From contig CP137330.1 in NCBI GenBank assembly GCA_033182465.1, forward strand, positions 682,001 through 746,000: 64,000 bases of DNA, written 5' to 3'. Shown here piece by piece: positions 12,355-22,929 of the stretch (its first letter is position 1; every line of letters starts with the position of its first letter). The notes beneath the pieces are model-generated. The model was not told the origin of the DNA. It made no database searches and saw only the letters and a list, made by a program, of their open reading frames with translations. Source of the DNA: Sanghuangporus weigelae (Eukaryota > Basidiomycota > Agaricomycetes > Hymenochaetales > Hymenochaetaceae). Position numbers and translations under genes: made by a program.

Positions 12355-12362
12355 ATCTAAAC
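12355..12362 (+). repeat. Target-site duplication, left (ATCTAAAC)
   Basis: Exact 8-base match to 12977-12984, immediately outside the hAT-type MITE. Confidence 0.9.
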
Positions 12363-12976
12363 TAGGGCTCTGCGCGTATCGTATACGATACGCGCGTATA
12401 ATTTTAGGCATATACGCATACGCTCGTATTTTATACGAGCGTATATTTGATTTTGAACTGAGATACGGATACGCGCGTATATATACGGCGTATACGGCAT
12501 ATACGGGTCCACACCAACAACACAATATTCTGACCATTGCACGTCATGTTTGTGCCTAGAAAATACTTTCATTGCATTCCTTAAGGTGAGACACCTAATA
12601 CAAATACTAATTTTTGTGCACAAATGACGAGGCTCTGCCAGAATTCTGTCAGATAAGGGAGTATGAAATTACGTAATTTTTGCATTATAAGCGAGACAAC
12701 TCTAAATATTATGCTGGACGTGTACTAGAGACCGTGACCACACACCCAACAGTAAGATTTCGGTGAGTTATGTCTAATTTCGAAGCAAAGAGGCAAATTT
12801 CTCATTCGAGTGCAAGATTTCTTACTGTTTTCAGGCCCAAAAATATATGCACGTATACGCCGTATACGCCCAAATTTCCGAAATATTATACGCGTACGGG
12901 CGTATAAATACGCCCGTATAATCCAGTTGCTTGAGCTGATACGTATACGCTATATACGATACGCTGCGGAGCCCTA
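12363..12976. mobile_element. hAT-type MITE, 614 bp
   Basis: Imperfect terminal inverted repeats begin TAGGGCTCTGCGCGTATCGT on the left and TAGGGCTCCGCAGCGTATCG on the right (read inward), flanked by a perfect 8-bp duplication ATCTAAAC. Eight-base duplications and AGGG-type ends fit the hAT superfamily. The outer 140 bases on each side are packed with CGTATA/ATACG words (12372-12507 and 12840-12969), the kind of subterminal repeat arrays hAT transposases bind. The middle (about 12510-12835) is unrelated unique sequence with no transposase, so the copy is non-autonomous. The perfect duplication suggests a fairly young insertion. Confidence 0.9.
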
Positions 12977-12984
12977 ATCTAAAC
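12977..12984 (+). repeat. Target-site duplication, right (ATCTAAAC)
   Basis: Exact partner of 12355-12362; lies about 5 bases past the ancestral stop codon position of copy C. Confidence 0.9.
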
Positions 12985-13017
12985 GCACCTAGTCCTGGAA
13001 CCGACGAAAGCCTCCTG

Positions 13018-15036
13018 TCAGACCTTCTCTGGGTCATACTTGGCAGCAATCTCCCTCAGCTTTGGCACATTTTCGCTATATATCAACTCCAATGGTGAGT
13101 CAGTCAAGGCATAGTTATCATAAAGAATGTCATCCCAAAGACTTTGCCCTTCTTCTACGGCTTTGGCTTGAATAAGAGATGCTAAAATCCGGACCTCGGA
13201 TGCGAATTTGGACTGGAGAGCAATTTTGTCGGCTGCAAACGATGGACACAACACTATGTAAACCTTTGATGCGTTGACTACTCGGAAGTAAGGCTATAAG
13301 AGCTTACCAAGAGGAGTTGACGCATCTATTGAATACGCAAGAGAAGTCGCGGTAGGGTTTACTTGCCTTCCAGGAGGATGTGGGTACGCTCCTCCACGCG
13401 AATGAGCGAAAGAAGAGAAAAACGGCTCGGGCGCGATCCGCACGACTATCGGCGTTCCATTATTCTCTGCCGAAAGTCGCGAGGCCAATGTGTTTACTTG
13501 CTGCTTGATCTCTTCGAGTATTGGAACAGTGTAGTGTACAATGGGCACGACGTGCTGGGCGAAACTAAGTAAACCATCGTGAAATTTCCAGCAAGCTCAT
13601 AAGGATTGCAATTCGATATCTCCGACTGAGTGTGAGCACCATGCACTTACCCAAATGGGCCAACTCCTGGATTGCCGATATCATGTCCACAAATGTTCGC
13701 GTCTTGACATCTGAAGCCATTGCGGGAATGGCCAAAAGTCTATCAAATACGCCGGGAAGAGGCACAGGTCCATCGTAAGACATGAAGAGTTGGTTCTGGA
13801 ACTGAAGAGACAAAGAGTAGCGTTAACGCTTGAGTATTTTCAATAAAATTCAATTTCTTCGACCTGAGTACCATTCGATTTGTATCCGGCCACTAATTGT
13901 GCTTTCGGATCGGTGTTATTTAGCGAGAAGTCTGCAATAGCACTGTTGAACTCGTCACTTGTCTCGCTCGAATATGTAAGTGAACCGCCCTGTGAAAAAA
14001 ATGTTAAGGTTCGATTAGATCTAATAAGCTAAGCGGGCTCACGAAAACGAGAGATTGCGGGTGGGCTTCCACCGTGACTTGTGTAACAATGCCGAAATTG
14101 TTCAGTCCTCCCTGGGCATTTGAATGCAATCCGCTTGATTAGGTACTTCATCATTAGTGTCTAGAAATGTCAAAGCTTGCCCTCAGACCAAAGAAGAGAT
14201 CCGGATGAGACGAATTTGTAGCTTGAACTATTTCGCCGGAAGGCAACACCACCTCAACAGACAGAAGTGTGTCGATAAGGAGACCGAACTGATTTGTCTT
14301 CCAAGAATATCCCCCTCCCAGACTGAATCCTCCGACACCTCGATCACAGAGTAAGCACACGAGTCCGTTCAAATGCATAGTAAACGAGTACTTGCCTACT
14401 CCAGTTATTCTTCCGCCGACGACCATGATACCGAGCGGTTCTAGTCGTTCGTAAACCTGATCCCACGTTAGACCGAACCCAATGGTCACAGTACCCTGCT
14501 TCACGTTGTAGCTGACGCCGTTGAATCTAGCCATCGATACCTGGAGTCGAGCTTGAATTCAGATTATACGCATGTCCTCCAGATTTCACCTTTGAACCAT
14601 TGTATGAGTACGCGGCCTTCTGCAAGTTACTCGACTCACGGCAAATGGCGCTCGAATATCCGGCCTTCCGATTATTTGAATCTACATACACATGATTTAT
14701 GTGCTGAACAGTATCTTGAAGATTTCTGCTTACTATAGCACTGACATCCTCCGCACTCGTCGGTTCGATGGAACAGGTCGAGTTTTGTTGGCTTGAAATT
14801 GCCCAATGTTCAGTATCATTGTCAAACTGCTCGGTTCCTGAGGATAACTTCAGTATTTGATCACAAACCGTGAGTAGATTTCACTCGCCAGGAAATGAGG
14901 TGAGCTCTGGAAGCTTCTTTTTGAGCAAGTTGCACGCTATTACCGCTCCGTCGTCAGCGTGAGGAAGCAGAGAGTCAGAACCAAATACCGCAGGGAATAG
15001 CAAGGCTAGAGCTCCAGTGTAGAGAAAATAACGCAT
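13018..15036 (-). CDS. FAD-linked oxidoreductase, BBE family, copy C (C-terminus frameshifted)
   Basis: Third paralogue. The ATG at 15036 opens a signal peptide (MRYFLYTGALALLFPAVFG); an in-frame ATG at 15051 is an alternative. Conserved segments: GFGLTWDQVYERLEPLG, GGRITGVG, GGFSLGGGYSWKTNQFG, and C-terminal NYALTDSPLELIYSENVPK. GC-donor introns sit at the same places as in copy B: 14838-14888 (GCGAGT) and 14112-14180 (GCAAGC). Compared with B, seven bases are missing just after KYDPEK, giving a TGA at 13018-13020 and loss of about a dozen residues (the TGGF-FQD tail, still readable in another frame to a TAG at 12989-12991). Catalytic regions are untouched, so activity is uncertain rather than excluded. 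The hAT MITE lies a few bases downstream. Confidence 0.87.
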
Positions 15037-15124
15037 GAAAATGGTGGGCATATCTGAGATATATATAGTCAGTGAGACACTCGCGAACAAGCGTCAGCTC
15101 CGTCTGTATACGCCGTAGAACGTT

Positions 15125-15131
15125 CTTTATA
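15125..15131 (-). promoter_or_regulatory. TATA box of copy C
   Basis: TATAAAG on the minus strand about 90 bases upstream of the ATG, at a place aligned with the copy B TATA. A second TATATATA at 15060-15067 lies too close to the ATG (about 25 bases) to be the likely core element. Confidence 0.55.
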
Positions 15132-16349
15132 CCCATGAGATCGATGGGGAAAATTCTGCAGAACTAGTCCGAATAGCACCTGATGCCAAATTTCTCTCAT
15201 GGTGTATTTATTCTCAACATCGAGAAGCTTCGCTGAAAATAAAGGCAGGACCTTTGTGTACACATCCGCCGGTGGCCACTTCGCCGCTCTGGCGTTTAGA
15301 CAGAGTTCCATTGTTAAAAATGTTAGGTCCGAAGCATGTATGTGATGCAAGAAAGGGTCGACAGTAGTTCAAGCCTCAGAAAAGCTTTTGTCGATTGAGA
15401 CTCCAGTCATAATGGACACCGGTGGACGTTAATCACTATTCTTCATCGTAAGCCGTGGGTGGTACGAGACAGACTTCTATGGATTCGCTCTCAGTCCGCC
15501 ACAATAGAGAAGTCACTGCGAGGTGTCGTCCGATATTTTCGGTATCTGTTAAATGCAACCAGTAGCTTTTCATGATAGAGAAAGGAAATTGCGCTGCCAC
15601 CAGTAATACTTTACCAAAGCTTGTTCCGGCGGACTTCAAGAGCTTTGAAGGCAGAAGCAACAAGAGTATACCTCAACGCCGCGGGAATGAATGCGCAAGT
15701 GGCATGCAACACAAACATAGTCCATTCTCCGATCAAAGCAATTTTCCTGGAAGAGAATGCCGCCCCAGATTCTTTTTTCAAGTGGTATGAAGAGAAGTCA
15801 GAGCTCATGAGAACGAACGGCCGATATGCGACCTAGAAGGGCCGATGTCCACAAAACAAGTTTATATTGGAGCCGCACGATATCGCAAGTACCAATCGCC
15901 TTTAGGGAAGCATCCGCTATGCGGACCTGACCAGACCTGACCATCCCAGCCGCGCAGTTTCATAATCCATGTGATGCGTCATGTATACGCTTGATGCGAA
16001 AAAATGGAGGAAACCTGATGAATTTGATCGGGAGAAGAGAAGACAAAATGTTGAGCAAGTCACGAATCTCGTGAAATAAAGTTTCATCCGAAATGTCGGC
16101 GGCGTAAGTAAAACCAGATTGAGTTCGTTAGAACTGCTTATTACTTCCCAACATTATTACAAACACAGCAAAACCGGATATTCCTTTCCGGCCACCTTGA
16201 TCAATCCACGAGCCGGTATGTCCTGAGCGACAAGTACGTGCATTATTGGGATACCTGATGAAGGCCAGGTATTCTCGTTAAGGTATCGCCCGAGTGATGA
16301 GATTCGTGCGGCAGGATAAAAGTACATGCATGCGCCTCCATTTGATCGG
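15132..16349. other. Intergenic, unresolved small open stretches
   Basis: Between copy C and SEC5. Minus-strand stretches at 15436-15663 and 15611-15808 and a plus-strand one at 15621-15836 overlap in different frames; any one could be a small gene exon but none shows a known motif. The last 250 bases are probably the SEC5 3' flank. Confidence 0.4.
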
Positions 16350-19300
16350 TCAGAAGCGACTATCAGTGGACCTGGTCGACAAGTCGGGCTTGGAACTCGC
16401 GGGAGCTTGCCGTCGGCGTCGTTCCCGCCCCTCATCCCGAGCGCTCCTTATACTCGCCACATCATCAACACTTGAAGTCGTCGTAGTAGTAAAACTGACA
16501 CTACCCTGACTCGAACCTGTTGTCGATCCAGTCGCCGCAACCGCCGATGATTTTGCTGACTTCTCCTTCTCCTTCCGAAAGCACAGGAATTCAATCTGCG
16601 TTGCGCGTCGCGTATCCGCCAACGTCTTCTTCACCCCCTCTAATTGGCTCTTCATATCGTCGCCTGGTCGACGCACATATGCTTGAGATATCTTGTTGTA
16701 AACGTCCGAAAGTTTCTTCTCCGCAGCCGTTGTGACGAACCGCGAGGCTGTTTGATGAAAGAATTCAATCTCTAGCGTAGCCTGTAAACGAATCACGTAA
16801 CAGCAGATATGTTTCAATGGGAGGCGATGCAAAGCAACGGACAACAGAGAAAAATGGATAGTGGATATCAGTATGGAAGCAAAAGGCAAAAGATGGACTA
16901 AGCAGGCAGAAATTTATCCGCCGACGTACCCTTAGCATACCACCCATACCGAACTTCTTCACCTGTCGGAAGCAGCGCAGAGCCTCCTCCGCAACTTCCT
17001 CCACAAGCGCGTTGAGGGTACGCTCCAGAAGCGATTTGGAAACACTCGCAACATGCTCATGCACCTGGACTAGGTACATAAGGATATCGAACATGTAGGG
17101 TCGGATTTCTAGACACATGAGATGAGAAAAACGAAGTCAGTCGTGTGGCAACGGGATTTGATTGCGGCGCATTCGAGATGGAAGAATAGGCGGACGTGCG
17201 TACCCGTTGGACGGGGCGAATCGTACCAATCCATTTCAGGATCAAGTACTCCTCTACGGACGATCGCTGTGATAGCAGATGCTTTCGGTTTTACGTAGCT
17301 GTCGAATAGATTGTGATCAAGCTCTTGTACAACTTGCGTTAAGGTCTTTGCATCAACATCATATTAGATCTATATCAGACAGTAATAGAACTGGTGCCGA
17401 AGAGTTAGACTCACGATCTTATCGGTATCGACTTTCGTTCCGAAAGCACGTTCCAACTGGTTGATCATGCTAGGAATGAGGTGTTGCTTCAAATGACCAA
17501 AGTTTGACACAACAAGTAGCAACCGTGTTTCCTATCAAGCAAAGACGACTAATTAGTTAAAGTTTCACTCATAATAAGATGCACTACGCACGGGATTCGC
17601 AAGATCTATCGTATCCCCACGACTTCCAGGACCCCCAGGCAGCGCTTCAGATCCAACCAACGGCTTCTTGTACTCGGTTTCCTCCGATGCTAGTAGCACA
17701 AGTCCATCTAGGAATGCATATAGCGAGTCGAGGAAGGATTTTGTGATCTTCGTTATGAAGTTTGTAGGTGCGCGATGCTGTCGTAATGGCTTGGTCGTAG
17801 ACGGAGTAAGGTCGATACCACCGACAATCTTGAAAGATTCTGTTGTGAGATGGCGCTGGAAGGTCTGTATATGATTCAGGTATTGTGTCGTTGATTCGTG
17901 CGTCGGGTCAGGAGTCCAAGTCTCAAGATGGTGGAAAAGACTGGAATCTGTTATAAACATGTCAGAACACTTTTGAAGAAAGAGGGAAATGCGAGTGAGT
18001 ACCTCTCAACCAAACAATCGTCAGCGCACCCTCAAACCTCCATCTCGCGCTCTCGAGCAATTCTTTCATCCCAGAGTTCACATCTGACGAGATATTCATA
18101 GCAACAATCTCATTCACGCAATCCTGAATCTCCGCAAGGACCTTTGTGAGATAATACGCAGTTGTCATAGAGTGCGCGCATTGCGGAACGAATGGCGGGA
18201 ATGGTATCAGAGCGCCGCCGCCTGCCAGATCAGCTTTGGTAGATGTCACTGCCATGTCTGAGAGAGTAAAGAATTGGGAGATGAGAGAGATGTAAAGGCG
18301 AATGACGTCCGATGCCATTGAGCGGCACTGGGTCGGGCTACGCCGTGCGCCTTTATCAGAGCCCTGAATAGGAGGATGTTCAGTCTGGCGAGGCATAGTA
18401 GCAATAAAAGTGACTATGAACTGTGGACCGACCTTCTTGTATTTCCCGTTCATATATTCCTTCGCAATCCTCCAGAAATTTGGAAGAGATGACAGCATTG
18501 CCTCTGATACGTTCTTGACCATATCCAAAATGGACTCCCATATCTCGTGTCCAGTCGCTTGAGCTGTATGCAGTGCAAATGTTTGGGTCAAAAAAGTGCA
18601 AATAAAATGAAGAGACATGATTTACCGATGACAGATTCCGGTTGTTTCGTATCGATTGACGTGATACCTGCACGAAGTTGTGGAACGACTACCAGGGCTA
18701 ACGCAGCAGCATCTAACGGTTCTGGTTCGATCTTTCGTTTCACATCTAGTAATGGCCATATTAGGTTCTCGATCGTCTTCGGGTAGGACAACTAATGTTC
18801 CCTACCGTCGACATGCGCGTATGCAGTCTTATAAGCCTCATTCAAGTGGTCCATTACATACTTATGCTGGGCATCAAAGTATACCCAAGTAGGATCATCC
18901 GTCGTGCTCAGCTCCAATAAGATCCTAGAACAACGTTAATCCGACAGTACAAACTGCAAAACACATATTATGCCACTCACTCTATAGTCTTCTCCTGTTC
19001 CTCGACAGATCGAGTAGGATCTCTAAGCTGAGCGAACAGCCTATTCTTCATCTCGCCCATAACACGCTCCACCGCTCCCCAGACTTTGTCGAGGATGCGT
19101 CTTTGCTGCATTCCAACATTGGAGGAAGACGCACCAGGTCCGTTGGCATCCTTAGAACGAGATGATTCGGGAAGGAGTTGATGTGGACGTGACTCCAGGA
19201 GGAACTTGCCCTTCTTGTAGTCTCGGAGCGTTACTTCGTACTTGCCCTGTCATACGTTAGAAATGTTCGAAGTGCTAGAAATATCAGAAATTATACCAAC

Positions 19301-20279
19301 CGCTTCGATGGACTCCATGAGTGACCCGGGAAGGTTGAAGAAAAACTTGGAGCGCTCGAATACTCCGAGGGTGGAACGTAGTTTCTGAGCCTTTGAAGCG
19401 TTCTCTAATACAGGCAGAAACACCTGGTCTGCTTTCTGTGCAGTTGCTGAAGACAAAGGAAGGCATGAATAGGTCTGAGCAATGAAATGGAAACGGCATA
19501 GATGATCGAGGCGCTTACTCTTTAATTGTTCTCTCACCGTCTTTGTGGCGAAGTCTGTCGAGTCTGCGAGTAAGCCTTCACGCATTTCAGAATAAATAGC
19601 TGAAGAAGTGCAGTCGTTAAGCTCAAGCTGTACATGGATGGTTGTTCTATAAGACTTACCGTCTGTCGAGGCCTTCACAGCAACAAAACGATCAAAGTTA
19701 TCTTCAACAAGAACACGTATAGCCTCCGAGCGCGCATCCAAGTTCGATCGTAAGTGTTGAATGCCTGCTGCTAAGTCCTGATAAGTTGCGTTCGGATGTA
19801 CGATAGAGAGAAACGTCTTCGGGTCGAAGGACTTTGATGAGAGGAGGATTTGGGCCTCTGTTAACAAAGAGTTTGGGTGATTATAAGTAAATCAAAGCGA
19901 CTTGGATAGATAGGTGATGGAGAAGCGTGCTTACTGGTGTTCATATCCATGTCTGACAAGCTGAAGTGAAAGAGTAAGTTATCTGGTACGAAATACACAA
20001 GATGAAGATTGCTAGACGCGTACTCAATTCGACGTCCTAAACCTAACGGATCCTCCTCCATCATGCTATTGCTCGGACCGCTCGAAAGCGAACCAGCTAC
20101 TGATCCAGTCAGTTCATGGTCTACTTCCTCCCATTGTCTGTCGACAGAGAATCAATACTCCGGTATATTCGCCATGCAAAAGTATATGGACATGCCGCTT
20201 ACTTTGGTGTGAGGGAGGAGATACGGTACTTGGCCAGTAAAGCAGCCTCATCGACCGCGAAGCCTGAGTTGCGGGGCAT
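16350..20279 (-). CDS. SEC5: Exocyst complex subunit SEC5 (EXOC2)
   Basis: Subunit of the octameric exocyst, which tethers secretory vesicles to the plasma membrane at sites of polarised growth. The spliced N-terminus reads [20 protein letters not shown], then [16 protein letters not shown] and [14 protein letters not shown]; the middle has [31 protein letters not shown] and [20 protein letters not shown], the strongly conserved Sec5 coiled-coil segment. The C-terminus is low-complexity and charged ([10 protein letters not shown]-like) ending STDSRF. I chose the ATG at 20279 because the exon there runs in frame through an intron (about 20151-20208) into the conserved WEEVD stretch; starting at MMEED (20064) would lose it. 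At least a dozen short introns. Divergent from the dehydrogenase to its right. Confidence 0.93.
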
Positions 20280-21347
20280 GTTTGACCTGGAAGTCGAGTT
20301 AAAATGCTATATTTCCGCTTTCCGAGCACTTCCAGATATCACAGACTTGAAAGAGGACAAGACGATCAAGGATGCAATTGTTTTCGTGGGTGGTAGTGAC
20401 GAACTCGACGAGGCAACCGAATCTAGATCGACGCGTTCACCACGTGACTCAGGATGCTCCTGATTGGTCCTCGTTTTGAATTTCATCCCTCCCCTCCAAA
20501 GCATAAGAATCGCCTTGCTCAAACGGATTTTGTATTCTTTAAATCCTCTGCTGGATGCCGAGTTCTTTTCCCAGACAGTTCACCTGCGATACTATCCATG
20601 ATTTCATGCCGAGCTCGATTCCCTTGGTCTCTTGGCGGAATTCTCAATTCAGCGCATCCGTTACTCTTCCACTTCCAATACACATCCCAAATTTATGTAC
20701 CAATCGGCACGGCATGGACGAATCGTATATCTTCCTGACGGGGTATTCCTTGTTCTTTGACTACCGCGGACTATCCGATGATGTGGTAACACCGACTGTA
20801 TTAGCACGGAGATGTTGAGTTCATACGTGGATGAATGACTCGGAATATACGTAAAGATAGATATGTCGGCTTGACGAGATGAACTGATTCTCAGTCCTTT
20901 CCTACCTAGTGTAGGATCAAGGAGTGGAGCTAAGTAAGTTTCGATTGAATCGATTTTCTTCCGCGTTATTCTGGCGATGGAAGGAGGTACGAACAATTTT
21001 CACCAACTAAGCAATCGATGAAATTCAATTTTTCCTATCATCTCTCCCGTAAGACGTCCTATCCCGTGTTTTCTATCCTACGCCTCTGTTTTGAGCAACT
21101 ACATCGATATTATAAGATATGTAATGGGGCGTGGAAATTATATCTTGCGAAATGGGGTCAGTATCTGTCCGTAAGCGGGAAGCCATCGCGGGCCGGGCCA
21201 TGGGGTGACGTCACGTGTGGTCGGCACATAAAATAAGAAGAGAAAATAATGCATACATGCACCTCTTCTTTCCTTTTACTTTCTTCTTCGTAAACATCAC
21301 CATCTCTCTGCTGCTGCCGCTGTCTGCCACGCTCAACCACGCCCAAC
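20280..21347. other. Divergent intergenic region, SEC5 / dehydrogenase
   Basis: Holds the promoters of both neighbours. A minus-strand open stretch (20661-20996) with possible short introns resembles coding sequence (TRKKIDSIETYLAPLLDPTL) but matches no family I know; kept as unproven. CT-rich sequence (21257-21330) immediately precedes the dehydrogenase ATG. Confidence 0.45.
21206..21217. promoter_or_regulatory. Fused CRE and E-box, TGACGTCACGTG
   Basis: A perfect ATF/CREB palindrome TGACGTCA overlaps an E-box CACGTG by two bases, about 130 bases upstream of the dehydrogenase ATG. Such sites bind bZIP (ATF/CREB) and bHLH proteins. Function here is inferred only from the sequence. Confidence 0.5.
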
Positions 21348-22929
21348 ATGCCGTCCGGAACGATGAGAGCTCTCTACTACCATGCCGTGTGTATCTCCTG
21401 CGCCACTTTCCAAAATCTGAAGATCTGATTGCCTTTCTTTCTTTTGATTGTTTCCAGCCTCAGAACTTTGAGATCAAGCAGGTTCCCATCCCGCAGGTCG
21501 GCCCCGATGAAGTTCTGTTGAAAGGTATGGGCTCATGTCGAACGAGTTGCAATGACGTTCTTTGAGTGATTTCGAACCCCTGTCAGTCTCGGTCTGTGGC
21601 GTGTGTGGAACGGATGCGCATATACACCACGGAGAATTCATCTCAAAATTCCCGGTGAGTATTCTGAGAATCCCGTAATGAATACATTTTGGTGTTGCAC
21701 CGGCCGTTCTGTCTTCATATGTCTTGCTGAGCCATGCTCTATGTTCTATGGGCTCACGGTGTGGCATCGTTTAAACGCAATATTTCTCAAGAAGCAAGCA
21801 GGAGCTGATTTTATTAAATGCGTGTTGCAGCTAATACCCGGTCACGAGGCGATTGGAAGCGTTGTTGAATATGGGTCGAATGTAAAGGGCTTTGACGTTG
21901 GTGATCGTTGCGTGGCTGACGTCGGGAGCACGGTACGTTTATTTGTCTTTAATCGTTGACAGCTGACCTGACGTGTCGATCGCCTTAAATCCGAAATTCA
22001 GTGTGACAATTGCTTCTTCTGTCGTCGCGGTCAATCCCTTATGTGTGAGAACTTCAACGCTCGTGGTGTCACGCAGGACGGTGGATTCGCCGAGTACATT
22101 AAATAGTAAGCTCTCTAGTCCAGTGCATTGCGCTAGATATGCATACCTTTAACACGCTTACGTTTTTTTAGTCCGCAAAACAAGCTTTACAAGATCAAGA
22201 ATCTGTCAGACGAAGATGCCACTTTACTAGAGCCTGCAGCGTGTGCCATTCATGGACTTGACAAGCTCGCACCTCCTATCGGTATTGAAGTCCTCATCCT
22301 CGGAGCAGGTCCGACCGGCCTCATTCTCGCGCAACTGCTTAAACTGAACGGAGCCTTCCGCATCGTTATTGCTGCGAACAAGGGTGTCAAGATGGACATT
22401 GCAAAGCAATTGGAATGCGGTGATGAATACATTGAACTTGACCGCGCGAATCCTGGTCCACAATGGGAGCAATTAAAGAAGGATAACCCGTACGGATTTG
22501 ACGTCGTCGTTGAAGCTACTGGTGTGGAGAAGCTTGCGGATGACAGCATCAACTTTGTTCGCCGTGGCGGGACGCTGATGATTTATGGTGTTTACGAGAG
22601 CAAGGCACTTGTGCACTGGCCTCCAAGCAAGATTTTTGGCGATGAGATCAGGGTAAGTCGTTCTCCTTACGCCGGATTAATTACATCATTCTGGGCGCCT
22701 AATACAAAGTGCTAATCTTCTATTTCTGACTATTTGTTATTTCTTGCCTATTTAGATTATCGGCTCCTTCTCCCAGACGTTCTGCTTCCCTCGCGCGGTC
22801 GCGTACTTGGACAGTGGCAAGGTTCGGACGAAGGGAATGGTGACGGATCTGTTCAAGCTGGAGGATTACCAGGGCGCGCTCGATAAGATGAATAGCCGCG
22901 GTGCACTGAAGATCGCGATTAAGCCCTGA
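21348..22929 (+). CDS. Zinc-dependent medium-chain dehydrogenase, polyol (arabinitol/sorbitol) type
   Basis: Oxidises a sugar alcohol to a keto sugar. Start [13 protein letters not shown], short introns at 21387-21457 and onward. Catalytic zinc ligands are visible in [17 protein letters not shown] and PGHEAIG; the structural zinc loop has four cysteines ([15 protein letters not shown]). The nucleotide-binding fold is [16 protein letters not shown]; the next strand ends [10 protein letters not shown] rather than in an acidic residue, which in this family favours NADP(H) over NAD(H). Ends KIAIKP. Overall layout recalls the D-arabinitol/sorbitol dehydrogenases of basidiomycetes; exact substrate cannot be fixed. 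Convergent with the WOPR gene. Confidence 0.92.

Noticed and set aside
15060-15067. TATATATA just upstream of oxidase copy C as its TATA box
   Set aside because: Only about 25 bases from the ATG; the TATAAAG at 15125-15131 is better placed and aligns with the copy B promoter.
20661-20996. Open minus-strand stretch between SEC5 and the dehydrogenase
   Set aside because: Plausible codons at its start, but the remainder is low in coding character and no motif is seen; left as intergenic.
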